DNA of 43,197 nt from NCBI GenBank assembly GCA_030018315.1, contig JASEGA010000018.1, forward strand, positions 1 through 43,197, written 5' to 3'. A program made the translations under genes and the position numbers. The notes under the pieces were generated by a model. It searched no databases and was not told the DNA's origin. It was given only the letters and a program-made list of their open reading frames with translations. Positions 31,527-38,296 of this stretch are shown here, piece by piece. Position 1 is the stretch's first letter, and every line of letters begins with the position of its first letter. Source of the DNA: a bacterium (GTDB lineage: Bacteria > Hydrothermota > UBA3073 > JACQXS01 > JAGMCI01).

Positions 31527-31554
31527 CCCCTGTCAATACAGGGGAAAGGAGGAG
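31527..31554 (+). promoter_or_regulatory. Perfect hairpin directly before the Shine-Dalgarno of the 31557 gene
   Basis: CCCCTGT (31527-31533), loop CAAT, ACAGGGG (31538-31544), then AAA and GGAGGAG (31548-31554) with the ATG at 31557. The hairpin leaves the ribosome site free; it may stabilise the mRNA 5' end. Confidence 0.6.
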
Positions 31555-31556
31555 AG

Positions 31557-31926
31557 ATGTGGAAGAGGTTTTTAGTTGCTGGTGTGTTTCTCTTTGTTGG
31601 TGTTTCGCAAGGAGTGGCTCAAGAAGGTGGAACTTATGTAGAGGGAAAACACGATAGAGAAATAGCAGGTGGTTCAGGTAATACAATGTGCTTGGGTGGA
31701 GGGATTGGTTGCTTGTTTGGTCCTCTTGGTTATTTATGCATTCCTATGGCTGGGACAGAACCTCCTTATTCTATAATGTTGGAGCTTAAAAATAAAAGTG
31801 AGGACTATAAACTCGGTTTTCGTGAGGGGTATAAGGGGAAAAAGAAGCGATTTTACATCAGGTGTTTCCTTTGGTTGGTTGATTTGGATAGGAGTAGTAG
31901 TGGTATCAGCTCTTAGTAGTGAGTAG
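31557..31926 (+). pseudogene. Small exported membrane-anchored protein, frameshifted near 31846
   Basis: The frame from ATG 31557 gives a signal peptide (about 1-21, ending GVAQ), a region EGKHDREIAGGSG, a glycine-rich hydrophobic hairpin (CLGGGIGCLFGPLGYLC), then LKNKSEDYKLGFREGYKGKK. In that frame the rest is a meaningless RFYIRCF tail to 31916. Removing one A from the GGGGAAAAAG run at about 31837-31847 restores GKRSDFTSGVSFGWLIWIGV plus VVVSALSSE, ending at 31926, which is a proper C-terminal membrane helix. I recall similar secreted repeat-family proteins (EGK.D...GG...GC..G, Y...YK.K.K, C-terminal helix) from this type of genome. It is either a sequencing homopolymer error or a real recent frameshift. 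Function unknown. Confidence 0.65.
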
Positions 31927-31940
31927 TAGCGGTTCTTAAA

Positions 31941-31967
31941 TAAAAAGCCCTGATGGTTGGTCAGGGC
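31941..31967 (-). terminator. Terminator-like hairpin facing the minus strand
   Basis: GCCCTGA (31947-31953) pairs with TCAGGGC (31961-31967). On the minus strand it is followed by TTTTTATTT. There is no recognisable minus-strand gene to its right. On the plus strand it still gives a stable 3' hairpin for the 31557 gene. Confidence 0.5.
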
Positions 31968-32300
31968 AGGACAAAATAAACGTATATAGAGGACAGATAC
32001 CCTGTTTTTTTGTTTTGTCTGAAAAAGAAACCCGATAATTAGGGAATTAAACAGACTAAAAGTTCAAAAGTTAAAAATTTATGTAGCTGTACTTCTTGCT
32101 GTAGCTTGTTTTGTATTTGATGTAGTGAATAATAATAATACAACGAGTTGTCCATACAAAATAAAATCCAAAAATTTAAGCAAGGCTGAAGCCTTGCCCT
32201 ACAATATTTATTCTGGGTCTGTGTAGTGAGATTCTTCGCTTCGTTCAGAATGACAATTTGTGTTGATTTACGACTTTTTCAGCAGGCTTACTCCTTTTTA
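31968..32300. other. Intergenic stretch with palindromic repeats and a start-less lipoprotein-like frame
   Basis: Two repeats lie here: GCAAGGCTGAAGCCTTGC (32180-32197, plus CCTAC) and GAGATTCTTCGCTTCG...AATGAC (32228-32254), the inverse of the repeat at 40222. A frame open from 32023 reads KLKIYVAVLLAVACFVF then DVV and NNNNTT, a membrane or lipoprotein-type start, through the first repeat (SKAEALPY) to a stop near 32227. It lacks ATG, GTG or TTG at a useful place, so it is at most a gene remnant. Confidence 0.4.
32228..32254. repeat. GTCATTCTGAGCGAAGCGAAG-type palindromic repeat, inverted copy
   Basis: Minus strand reads GTCATTCTGAACGAAGCGAA then GAATCTC, matching 40222-40246 with one change. 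Partner palindrome GCAAGGCT/AGCCTTGC lies 30 bases to the left. Confidence 0.8.
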
Positions 32301-32329
32301 TTGACAACTTGTATTTTTTAGTATATCTT
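32301..32329 (+). promoter_or_regulatory. Promoter of the biotin carboxylase gene, leaderless arrangement
   Basis: TTGACA 32301-32306, 17 nt, TATCTT 32324-32329, then 8 nt to ATG 32338. The -10 box equals that of the promoter at 12997-13025. Confidence 0.65.
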
Positions 32330-32337
32330 ATGGTGGG

Positions 32338-33708
32338 ATGCTTAATAAGGTTCTTATTGCCAATCGTGGTGAGATAGCGGTTCGTATTATCAGAGCTTGT
32401 AAGGAGCTTGGTATTTCGACAGTCGCTGTCTACTCTACAATTGATAAGTCAGCTTTACATACTCAGCTTGCGGATGAGTCTTGTTGTATTGGGGAGCCGC
32501 CGCCACTTGAGAGCTATCTAAATATGGATGTTATTATTGATACAGCTAAGAGGGTTGGTGCCGATGCTATTCATCCGGGTTACGGCTTCCTTGCTGAGAA
32601 TCCGGAGTTTGCAAAGAGGTGTGAGTCTGCTGGGGTTGTATTTATTGGACCGACATCTAAGGCATTGAGTCTTGTGGGTGACAAAGTAGTATCTCGTAAT
32701 ACTATGAATAAGGTAGGTATCCCTATAATTCCTGGTATGCATGAGGTAATCACCTCAAGCTACAGTAAGAATATAAAAGAGCTTAAAGAAGTAGCATCGA
32801 AAGTAGGCTATCCGGTCCTTGTGAAGGCATCGCTTGGTGGTGGCAAGGGGATGCGTATTGTTAAGAATGAAAAGGAGCTTGAGAATGCTATATCTGCAGG
32901 TAAGCGTGAGGCTATGTCTGCGTTTGGGGATGACTCGGTGTATCTTGAGAAATATATAGAGAAGCCACATCATGTAGAGTTTCAGGTATTAGCGGACAAC
33001 TTCGGTAATGTAGTTCATGTATTTGAGCGTGAGTGTTCAATTCAGAGAAGGTATCAGAAGGTAGTGGAAGAGACTCCATCGCAAGCACTTACTCCTGAGC
33101 TTAGGGAAAAAATGGGTGAAGTAGCTAAAAAGGTGATAAAAGTGGCTGGCTATACAAATGCGGGGACAGTTGAATTCTTACTTGATGAGAATAAGAATTT
33201 CTACTTCCTTGAAGTAAATGCAAGGCTTCAAGTTGAACACCCAATAACTGAGTTAACTACAGGTGTAGATTTAGTTAAACAGCAAATTTTAATTGCGGGG
33301 GGTGAGAAATTAACTCTTAAACAAGAGAATTTAGCACAGCGTGGTCATGCTATAGAGGCACGAATTTATGCTGAAGATGCTGAAACTGATTTTCTGCCAT
33401 CACCTGGCAAAATCCATTTCCTTAAAGAGCCACAGGGACCTGGTGTAAGAGTGGATTCTGGTATATACTCTGGGTGTGAAGTTTCGCCCTATTATGACCC
33501 AATCCTATCTAAACTTATTGTCTGGGCAGAGACACGTGAATTTGCACGTAGGCGGTTAGTGCAGGCATTAAAAGGGTATGTAATTTTAGGAATAAAGACG
33601 ACTATTCCATTCCTAATTGATGTTATAGAACACCCTAAATTTATAAAGACTGAGACGACTTCTTCACCATGGCAAGAGATAGGAGAATGGGAAATGTGTT
33701 CTCATTGA
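32338..33708 (+). CDS. Biotin carboxylase (acetyl-/propionyl-CoA carboxylase or pyruvate carboxylase subunit A)
   Basis: 456 residues. It carboxylates biotin on BCCP using ATP and bicarbonate. Landmarks: LIANRGEIAVRIIRA at the start, IHPGYGFLAENPEFA near 80, the ATP-grasp glycine loop KASLGGGKGMRIV near 160, HVEFQVLAD, ERECSIQRRYQKVVEE, FLEVNARLQVEHP near 285 and YDPILSKLIVWA near 380. The next gene is its biotin carrier. No carboxyltransferase subunit is in the window, so the acyl acceptor cannot be settled; the beta-oxidation genes downstream favour an acyl-CoA carboxylase. Confidence 0.95.
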   Translation: MLNKVLIANRGEIAVRIIRACKELGISTVAVYSTIDKSALHTQLADESCCIGEPPPLESYLNMDVIIDTAKRVGADAIHPGYGFLAENPEFAKRCESAGVVFIGPTSKALSLVGDKVVSRNTMNKVGIPIIPGMHEVITSSYSKNIKELKEVASKVGYPVLVKASLGGGKGMRIVKNEKELENAISAGKREAMSAFGDDSVYLEKYIEKPHHVEFQVLADNFGNVVHVFERECSIQRRYQKVVEETPSQALTPELREKMGEVAKKVIKVAGYTNAGTVEFLLDENKNFYFLEVNARLQVEHPITELTTGVDLVKQQILIAGGEKLTLKQENLAQRGHAIEARIYAEDAETDFLPSPGKIHFLKEPQGPGVRVDSGIYSGCEVSPYYDPILSKLIVWAETREFARRRLVQALKGYVILGIKTTIPFLIDVIEHPKFIKTETTSSPWQEIGEWEMCSH

Positions 33709-33757
33709 GGCAAATAGAGTTCAATTGATGTAGACAGATGAAACTTAGTCTTAATCA

Positions 33758-34249
33758 ATGAAAATGGAGTGTAGATTTGTCTATTTGGGTAAGAGTTATA
33801 AGGTGAATGTTGATAGGCAGGGGCACTTGTATCTTGTGAGTATAGAGAATAATAAACCTTTGACTGTTGAATTACTTGGTTCTACTCCAAATTGTTTTTC
33901 CTTCACTACGGACGGTAAAATGATAACTACATATATAACTCAAGAGGATGGGAAGACTTATGTATTTGTGGATGGCAAGTCTTTTGTTTTTGAGTTAGAG
34001 AAAGCTAAGTCAACTCAAAGAACTGTGTCAACTCAAATAGTCTCACCTATGCCTGGTACTTTGGTGAAGTTGCTTGTAGCACAGGGTGATAAAGTAGAGG
34101 CTGGTCAGACGCTTGCTATTGTTGAAGCGATGAAGATGGAGAACGAGTTAAAGGCATCAGTTGATGGAGTAGTAAAGCGTGTAAATTTTGCTGAAGGTGC
34201 TCAAGTAGATACACTTCAACCTATTGTGGAACTGGAAGATGGGAATTAG
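33758..34249 (+). CDS. Biotin carboxyl carrier protein
   Basis: 163 residues. The C-terminal about 75 residues are a biotinyl domain, VSPMPGTLVKLLVAQGDKVE then AIVEAMKMENELKA with the biotinylated lysine in AMKM near residue 129. The N-terminal half (VYLGKSYKVNVDRQG ...) is the beta-rich domain seen in propionyl-CoA or decarboxylase-type carriers rather than AccB of fatty-acid synthesis. It follows the biotin carboxylase by 49 bases. No strong Shine-Dalgarno is seen. Confidence 0.9.
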   Translation: MKMECRFVYLGKSYKVNVDRQGHLYLVSIENNKPLTVELLGSTPNCFSFTTDGKMITTYITQEDGKTYVFVDGKSFVFELEKAKSTQRTVSTQIVSPMPGTLVKLLVAQGDKVEAGQTLAIVEAMKMENELKASVDGVVKRVNFAEGAQVDTLQPIVELEDGN

Positions 34250-34290
34250 AAATTAGAAATAGAAATTGGGGAATTTGTAATATTCGAACT

Positions 34291-35133
34291 ATGTACTTTG
34301 TGTCATTAATTGCGTCTGAACGAAAAAAGGGGAACTCAGACTTTTTGGCCAGATTAGCTCTTAAAACTGCATTAGAAAATAGAGCAACTGGTGAGCTTTT
34401 ATACCTTAAGGATTTCAAAATACAGGAGTGTCAAGGTTGTATGAACTGTGTATTTAATAATGTGCAATGTAAAATTGATGATGATTTATACAAATTTTTG
34501 ACAAAAATAAATTCTTGTGATATATTATTTTTAGTTGCTCCAACGTATGTGCTCTCTATACCTGGTAAGTTGAAAGTAGTATTAGATAGATTTCTTTCAA
34601 TTTATAATGATATAAAGGAACAAAAGACAAGACCTGCAATAAGTGTTGGAATAGCAGCGTTGCCTGACTGGTATCAATTTCAGCTACCTTTGATGAATTT
34701 ATTTTTGTTAGCTATGGGGTTTAGAGTAGTGAATAGTTATATAGCTTATGGAGCAGGACAGGGTGAAGTGCTACTTTCCGAAGGATCCTGTGGAGATGAT
34801 ACTTTGCCTAAGATTTTGGATTCAATAAGAGAAGTCTGCAAGAATCCATTACCGAAGCCATTTGAGTCACAAGTATCTACTTATTGTCCTGTGGATTACT
34901 CAACTATATTTGAGAGAATAAGTGGCAAGAATTACAGGTGTCCGGTATGCTTGACACCATGTGAGGAACGAGAGGATGGGTTTTATTTTAGAGGTGAAGA
35001 CTTAAACAATCACCGCTGGACTCCACCTAAACTTAAGGACCACTTTGATAACTGGATATTGAAGACAAAACCGAGATTTAAAGAAAGGCTTAAAGATATA
35101 TACAAAAAGAAGAAAGAATTAGGATTAGAGTAA
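34291..35133 (+). CDS. Flavodoxin-like NADPH-dependent FMN reductase with iron-sulfur type cysteine motif
   Basis: 280 residues. The flavodoxin-like half starts YFVSLIASERKKGNSDFLAR, with the cysteine cluster CQGCMNCVFNNVQC near residue 49 (CX2CX2CX6C, as in iron-sulfur flavoproteins) and SCDILFLVAPTYVLSIPGKLKVVLDR (FMN loop). After about residue 190 an extra domain carries CPVCLTPC near 217 and a basic helical tail. It probably transfers electrons between FMN, an Fe-S cluster and a redox partner. Upstream a TAATAT lies 7 nt before the ATG, but without a TTGACA. Confidence 0.75.
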   Translation: MYFVSLIASERKKGNSDFLARLALKTALENRATGELLYLKDFKIQECQGCMNCVFNNVQCKIDDDLYKFLTKINSCDILFLVAPTYVLSIPGKLKVVLDRFLSIYNDIKEQKTRPAISVGIAALPDWYQFQLPLMNLFLLAMGFRVVNSYIAYGAGQGEVLLSEGSCGDDTLPKILDSIREVCKNPLPKPFESQVSTYCPVDYSTIFERISGKNYRCPVCLTPCEEREDGFYFRGEDLNNHRWTPPKLKDHFDNWILKTKPRFKERLKDIYKKKKELGLE

Positions 35134-35176
35134 AAGTGTAAGTATTGCAAAAATGATTGAGGTAGGTTACTAGAAA

Positions 35177-35829
35177 ATGAAGAAACAGTTTGATGAAAAT
35201 ATCTATACTTCAATATCACTTACTAAATTGGTAATTTTTGCAATAAATGAGATTGCTAATAATGGTGAGGAATGTGCTTATGAAAGAATTGTAAAAGAAT
35301 GTTTTACTCTCTTCCCAAAACGGTTTAGTTTCCAAAGATACCCTGAATGGCCTGATGGAAGTAGAATTAAAATTGAAATATCACGATGCCGTGATAAGGG
35401 ATGGGTTACAGGAAATGAAAAAAATGGATTCCAAATTACATTATTAGGAAAAAGAGTTGCTCAAGAAGTGTTAAAAGAGTTGCAGGAGGGGAAGGTTAAA
35501 AAACTGCAAACGGGACAAATACGAGACCGGGGTAATGCTATAATTAAGTATTTAAAGGAAAGTGAGCCATTTATAAGATTTCGGCAAAATAAAGAAAATT
35601 TTGCTCTTTTAATGAGAGTGAATTTAGAAGATTGCTTGTCACTACATTTGAGACACCACCACGAGTTCTGAAACAAAATCTTAATTACTGTCTTGATATT
35701 TGTAAACAATATGGAGAAAATGAGCTCTTTGGATTTTTAAAAGAATGCGGAAGACAAAAAGAGTCGTTATTAAAAAGCTCTATTAAAGGTAGGAAAAATA
35801 TAAATCCTAAAGGGAGGAGAAATGAATAA
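35177..35829 (+). pseudogene. Conserved protein of unknown function, frameshifted near 35630
   Basis: The first frame (164 residues to 35671) starts ENIYTSISLTKLVIFAINEI, has a winged-helix-like region (IVKECFTLFPKRFSFQRYPE ... GSRIKIEISRCRDKGWVTG) and KYLKESEPFIRFRQ, then degrades to LHLRHHHEF. The -1 frame continues it: LLVTTFETPPRVLKQNLNYC, ICKQYGENELFGFLKEC, to 35829. A missing base in GAAGATTGC (GAAGAATTGC would give EELLVTTFE) explains the break. The joined protein would be about 217 residues. I recognise the PRVLKQNLNYC/L-type end from unnamed conserved proteins but know no function. The small gene at 35822 overlaps its end by 8 bases. Confidence 0.6.
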
Positions 35830-35971
35830 AAAAGAGTTTGAGGATGAACTTGAAAAGGAGCAAGACCTTCCTATAGACCCCAGACTGGCTATACAAACAA
35901 GCTATGGAACCATTCGTTATCTTATTGATGCAGTAGTAGAACTTGTAACAAAGAAAGGCAATACAAATTGA
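35822..35971 (+). CDS. Small conserved-looking protein, 49 residues
   Basis: ATG 35822 has GGGAGGAG 2-3 nt upstream. The product starts MNKKEFEDELEKEQDLPIDP, then RLAIQTSYGTIRYLIDAVVE and LVTKKGNTN: acidic, helical, no membrane segment. It overlaps the frameshifted gene by ATGAATAA, which suggests the two are translated together and work together. Function unknown. Confidence 0.6.
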   Translation: MNKKEFEDELEKEQDLPIDPRLAIQTSYGTIRYLIDAVVELVTKKGNTN

Positions 35972-36003
35972 TGAAGTTAAAAAAGTTTTAGTAAGGGGGA
36001 AAA

Positions 36004-36765
36004 ATGGGGTATAAGAACTTAGTTGTGGAGATAGGGGATAAAATTGCAGTCGTGAAGATAAATCGGCCGCAAGTCTTGAATGCTATGAATCCCGAAACTA
36101 TACTTGAGTTTGAGTCTTCGCTACATGAGTTAAACGATAATCCAAATGTCGGTGTTATAATAGTTACTGGTGAAGGTAAGTCTTTTGTCTCAGGTTCGGA
36201 CATTGCTGAGCTTTCTAAGATGGATTCAATTAAGGCAAGAGAATATAGCCAGCTTGGTCAAAGAGTGCTAAATAAAATTGAGGGTATGGCTAAGCCAGTC
36301 ATTGCTGCAATCAATGGCTATGCGCTGGGGTCGGGCTGTGAGCTTGCTATGGCTTGTGATGTAAGGGTAGCGTCTGATATGGCTAAGTTTGGTCAGCCTG
36401 AGGTAAAGCTTGGGCTCATCCCGGGGCATGCAGGCACTCAGCGGCTTGCAAGAATAGTTGGACTTGGTAAAGCAAAAGAGTTAGTCTTTACTGGTGATAT
36501 AATAGATGCTAATGAAGCGTATAGAATTGGGTTAGTGAATAAAGTAGTGCCTGCAGCTAATTTATTAGATGAGGCAAAGAGTTTAGCTAAAAAGATGCTG
36601 TCAGTGGGTCCAATTGCTTTAAAGTTAGCTAAGTCTGCAATTAATAAGAGTTTTATTGATACAGGTAGTGCTTATGAATCTGAGGCTTTTGGTATATGTT
36701 TCTCTACAGATGAAGCAAAAGAGGGGATGAAAGCGTTCATTGAAAAACGCAAACCTAACTGGTAA
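36004..36765 (+). CDS. Enoyl-CoA hydratase (crotonase family)
   Basis: 253 residues. Landmarks: VKINRPQVLNAMNPETI, VIIVTGEGKSFVSGSDIAEL near residue 60 (oxyanion loop), INGYALGSGCELAMACDVRV near 100-120, PEVKLGLIPGHAGTQRLARIVG near 140 holding the catalytic glutamate region, and AYRIGLVNKVVP. It hydrates trans-2-enoyl-CoA to 3-hydroxyacyl-CoA, substrate for the next enzyme. GGGGG lies 4-5 nt before the ATG. Confidence 0.93.
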   Translation: MGYKNLVVEIGDKIAVVKINRPQVLNAMNPETILEFESSLHELNDNPNVGVIIVTGEGKSFVSGSDIAELSKMDSIKAREYSQLGQRVLNKIEGMAKPVIAAINGYALGSGCELAMACDVRVASDMAKFGQPEVKLGLIPGHAGTQRLARIVGLGKAKELVFTGDIIDANEAYRIGLVNKVVPAANLLDEAKSLAKKMLSVGPIALKLAKSAINKSFIDTGSAYESEAFGICFSTDEAKEGMKAFIEKRKPNW

Positions 36766-36871
36766 ATGAGTCTGTTGAGTCATTGAGTTGTTGAGTTGGT
36801 TGAGTCAATACTTTAAGACTGTGTTGACTCAAAAGACTCAATGGACGCAAAGGACTGAGGAAGGAGGGATT

Positions 36872-38209
36872 ATGACTCTTGATGATAGGCTTGAAAATGT
36901 ATCAATAATAGGGGCTGCGGGAAAGATGGGGAGTGGGATTACCGTTCTCATTGCTCAGGAGATGGCAAAGCTCAAACTTAAGACTGAAAACAGAGATAAA
37001 GTTTACAGATTAAATCTCATTGATGTCAACGAACGAGCACTTGATGGTCTACAGGATTACATTGGGTCACAGGTAACAAAAGCAGCAGAAAGGGCAATTG
37101 TTAGCTTACGAGCGCTGTACAGTGATAGAAGCGACCTTGTAGAAAACAGTGAAATCATAGACGCTTTTGTTACAGACACTTTCAAAGTTATAAGAACTGG
37201 AACTGACCTTGGAATAGCTAAGAATTCAAAAATAGTGTTTGAAGCAATAGTAGAAGATGAAGATGTAAAAATAAAAGTACTTAAGGAGCTCAATAAAATG
37301 TGCAGTAAAGATACTCTTTACTTCACAAACACTTCATCTATCCCAATTGGTTTCCTTGATGATAAGGCAAAACTTGATGGTAGGATAATAGGATACCATT
37401 TTTACAATCCTCCAATAGTTCAGCGACTTGTTGAAGTGATAACTGCAAAGTCAACCTGTAAAGAGCTTAAAGAGATAGGAGCTGAGCTCGGCAAGCGGTT
37501 AGGCAAGAAGCTTGTTCCTGCAAACGACATCTCCGGCTTTATTGGGAACGGTCACTTTATGCGAGACGGATTACATGCAATTAGTGAGGTGAAGCGATTA
37601 AAGGATGAATATTCGCTGGCAGGTGCAATCTACATTATGAACCGTATCAGTCAGGATTTTCTAATTAGACCAATGGGTATATTTCAACTCATTGACTATG
37701 TTGGAGTAGATGTATTTAAGTGCATTTTGAAGGTTATGAGAAAGCATCTTGAGGACAACACACTCCAAAGTAACCTCATTGACCTATTAGTAAGTAGAAA
37801 TATATTAGGTGGCCAAAAGGCGGATGGCTCACAGAAGGATGGGTTTCTGAAATATGACAAGAATAGACCAGTTGCAGTGTATGACCCAGAAAAACAGCAG
37901 TATGTTCCTATTGAGGGTAACTTGAAACAGCAATTAGATTCTAAAATTGGTGACTTACCCAATGGGTTTAGCCCGTGGAGGAAACTCCTTGCAGACCCTG
38001 CTAAGGAGAATAAGTTCTCAGTTTACTTTAATAACCTAAAAGCCTCAAATACCTTTGGGGCAGAGCTTGCAAGGGCTTACCTTACTCGGACAAAAGAGAT
38101 AGCAAAGAAGCTGGTTAAAGATAGGGTTGCCAATTCGGATGCTGATGTCAACGCTGTGTTAACTAATGGTTTCTATTGGCTTTATGGACCTATTAATAAT
38201 TATATCTGA
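36872..38209 (+). CDS. 3-hydroxyacyl-CoA dehydrogenase
   Basis: 445 residues from ATG 36872, chosen for its AAGGAGGG 6 nt upstream; the in-frame extension to 36788 reads through a TTGAG-repeat spacer. The NAD motif is SIIGAAGKMGSGI near residue 11. Later come IVFEAIVEDEDVKIKVL, TNTSSIPI, GYHFYNPPIVQRLVEVI (catalytic His), VPANDISGFIGNGHFMRDG and the C-terminal domain with RPMGIFQLIDYVGVDV. It is longer than the usual 280-residue FadB-type domain because of an insertion after the Rossmann start and an extended C-terminus. It oxidises 3-hydroxyacyl-CoA with NAD. Thiolase is not in the window. Confidence 0.9.
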   Translation: MTLDDRLENVSIIGAAGKMGSGITVLIAQEMAKLKLKTENRDKVYRLNLIDVNERALDGLQDYIGSQVTKAAERAIVSLRALYSDRSDLVENSEIIDAFVTDTFKVIRTGTDLGIAKNSKIVFEAIVEDEDVKIKVLKELNKMCSKDTLYFTNTSSIPIGFLDDKAKLDGRIIGYHFYNPPIVQRLVEVITAKSTCKELKEIGAELGKRLGKKLVPANDISGFIGNGHFMRDGLHAISEVKRLKDEYSLAGAIYIMNRISQDFLIRPMGIFQLIDYVGVDVFKCILKVMRKHLEDNTLQSNLIDLLVSRNILGGQKADGSQKDGFLKYDKNRPVAVYDPEKQQYVPIEGNLKQQLDSKIGDLPNGFSPWRKLLADPAKENKFSVYFNNLKASNTFGAELARAYLTRTKEIAKKLVKDRVANSDADVNAVLTNGFYWLYGPINNYI

Positions 38210-38259
38210 GAAAGTGAATACTGTGTGAGATCATCAACCGGCGATTATGAAAATTTAAC

Positions 38260-38290
38260 TTGACAATCTGTAATAGATGAAGTGTATTTT
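38260..38290 (+). promoter_or_regulatory. Promoter of the DUF3160 gene, leaderless arrangement
   Basis: TTGACA 38260-38265, 17 nt, TGTATT 38283-38288 (or TATTTT 38285-38290), then 6-8 nt to ATG 38297. An upstream GTG at 38282 lies inside the spacer and cannot be the start. Confidence 0.55.
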
Positions 38291-38296
38291 AAAACA

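Noticed and set aside
36788-36871. N-terminal extension of the 3-hydroxyacyl-CoA dehydrogenase
   Set aside because: The segment is translated TTGAG/GACTC repeat spacer and is followed by a strong AAGGAGGG before ATG 36872.
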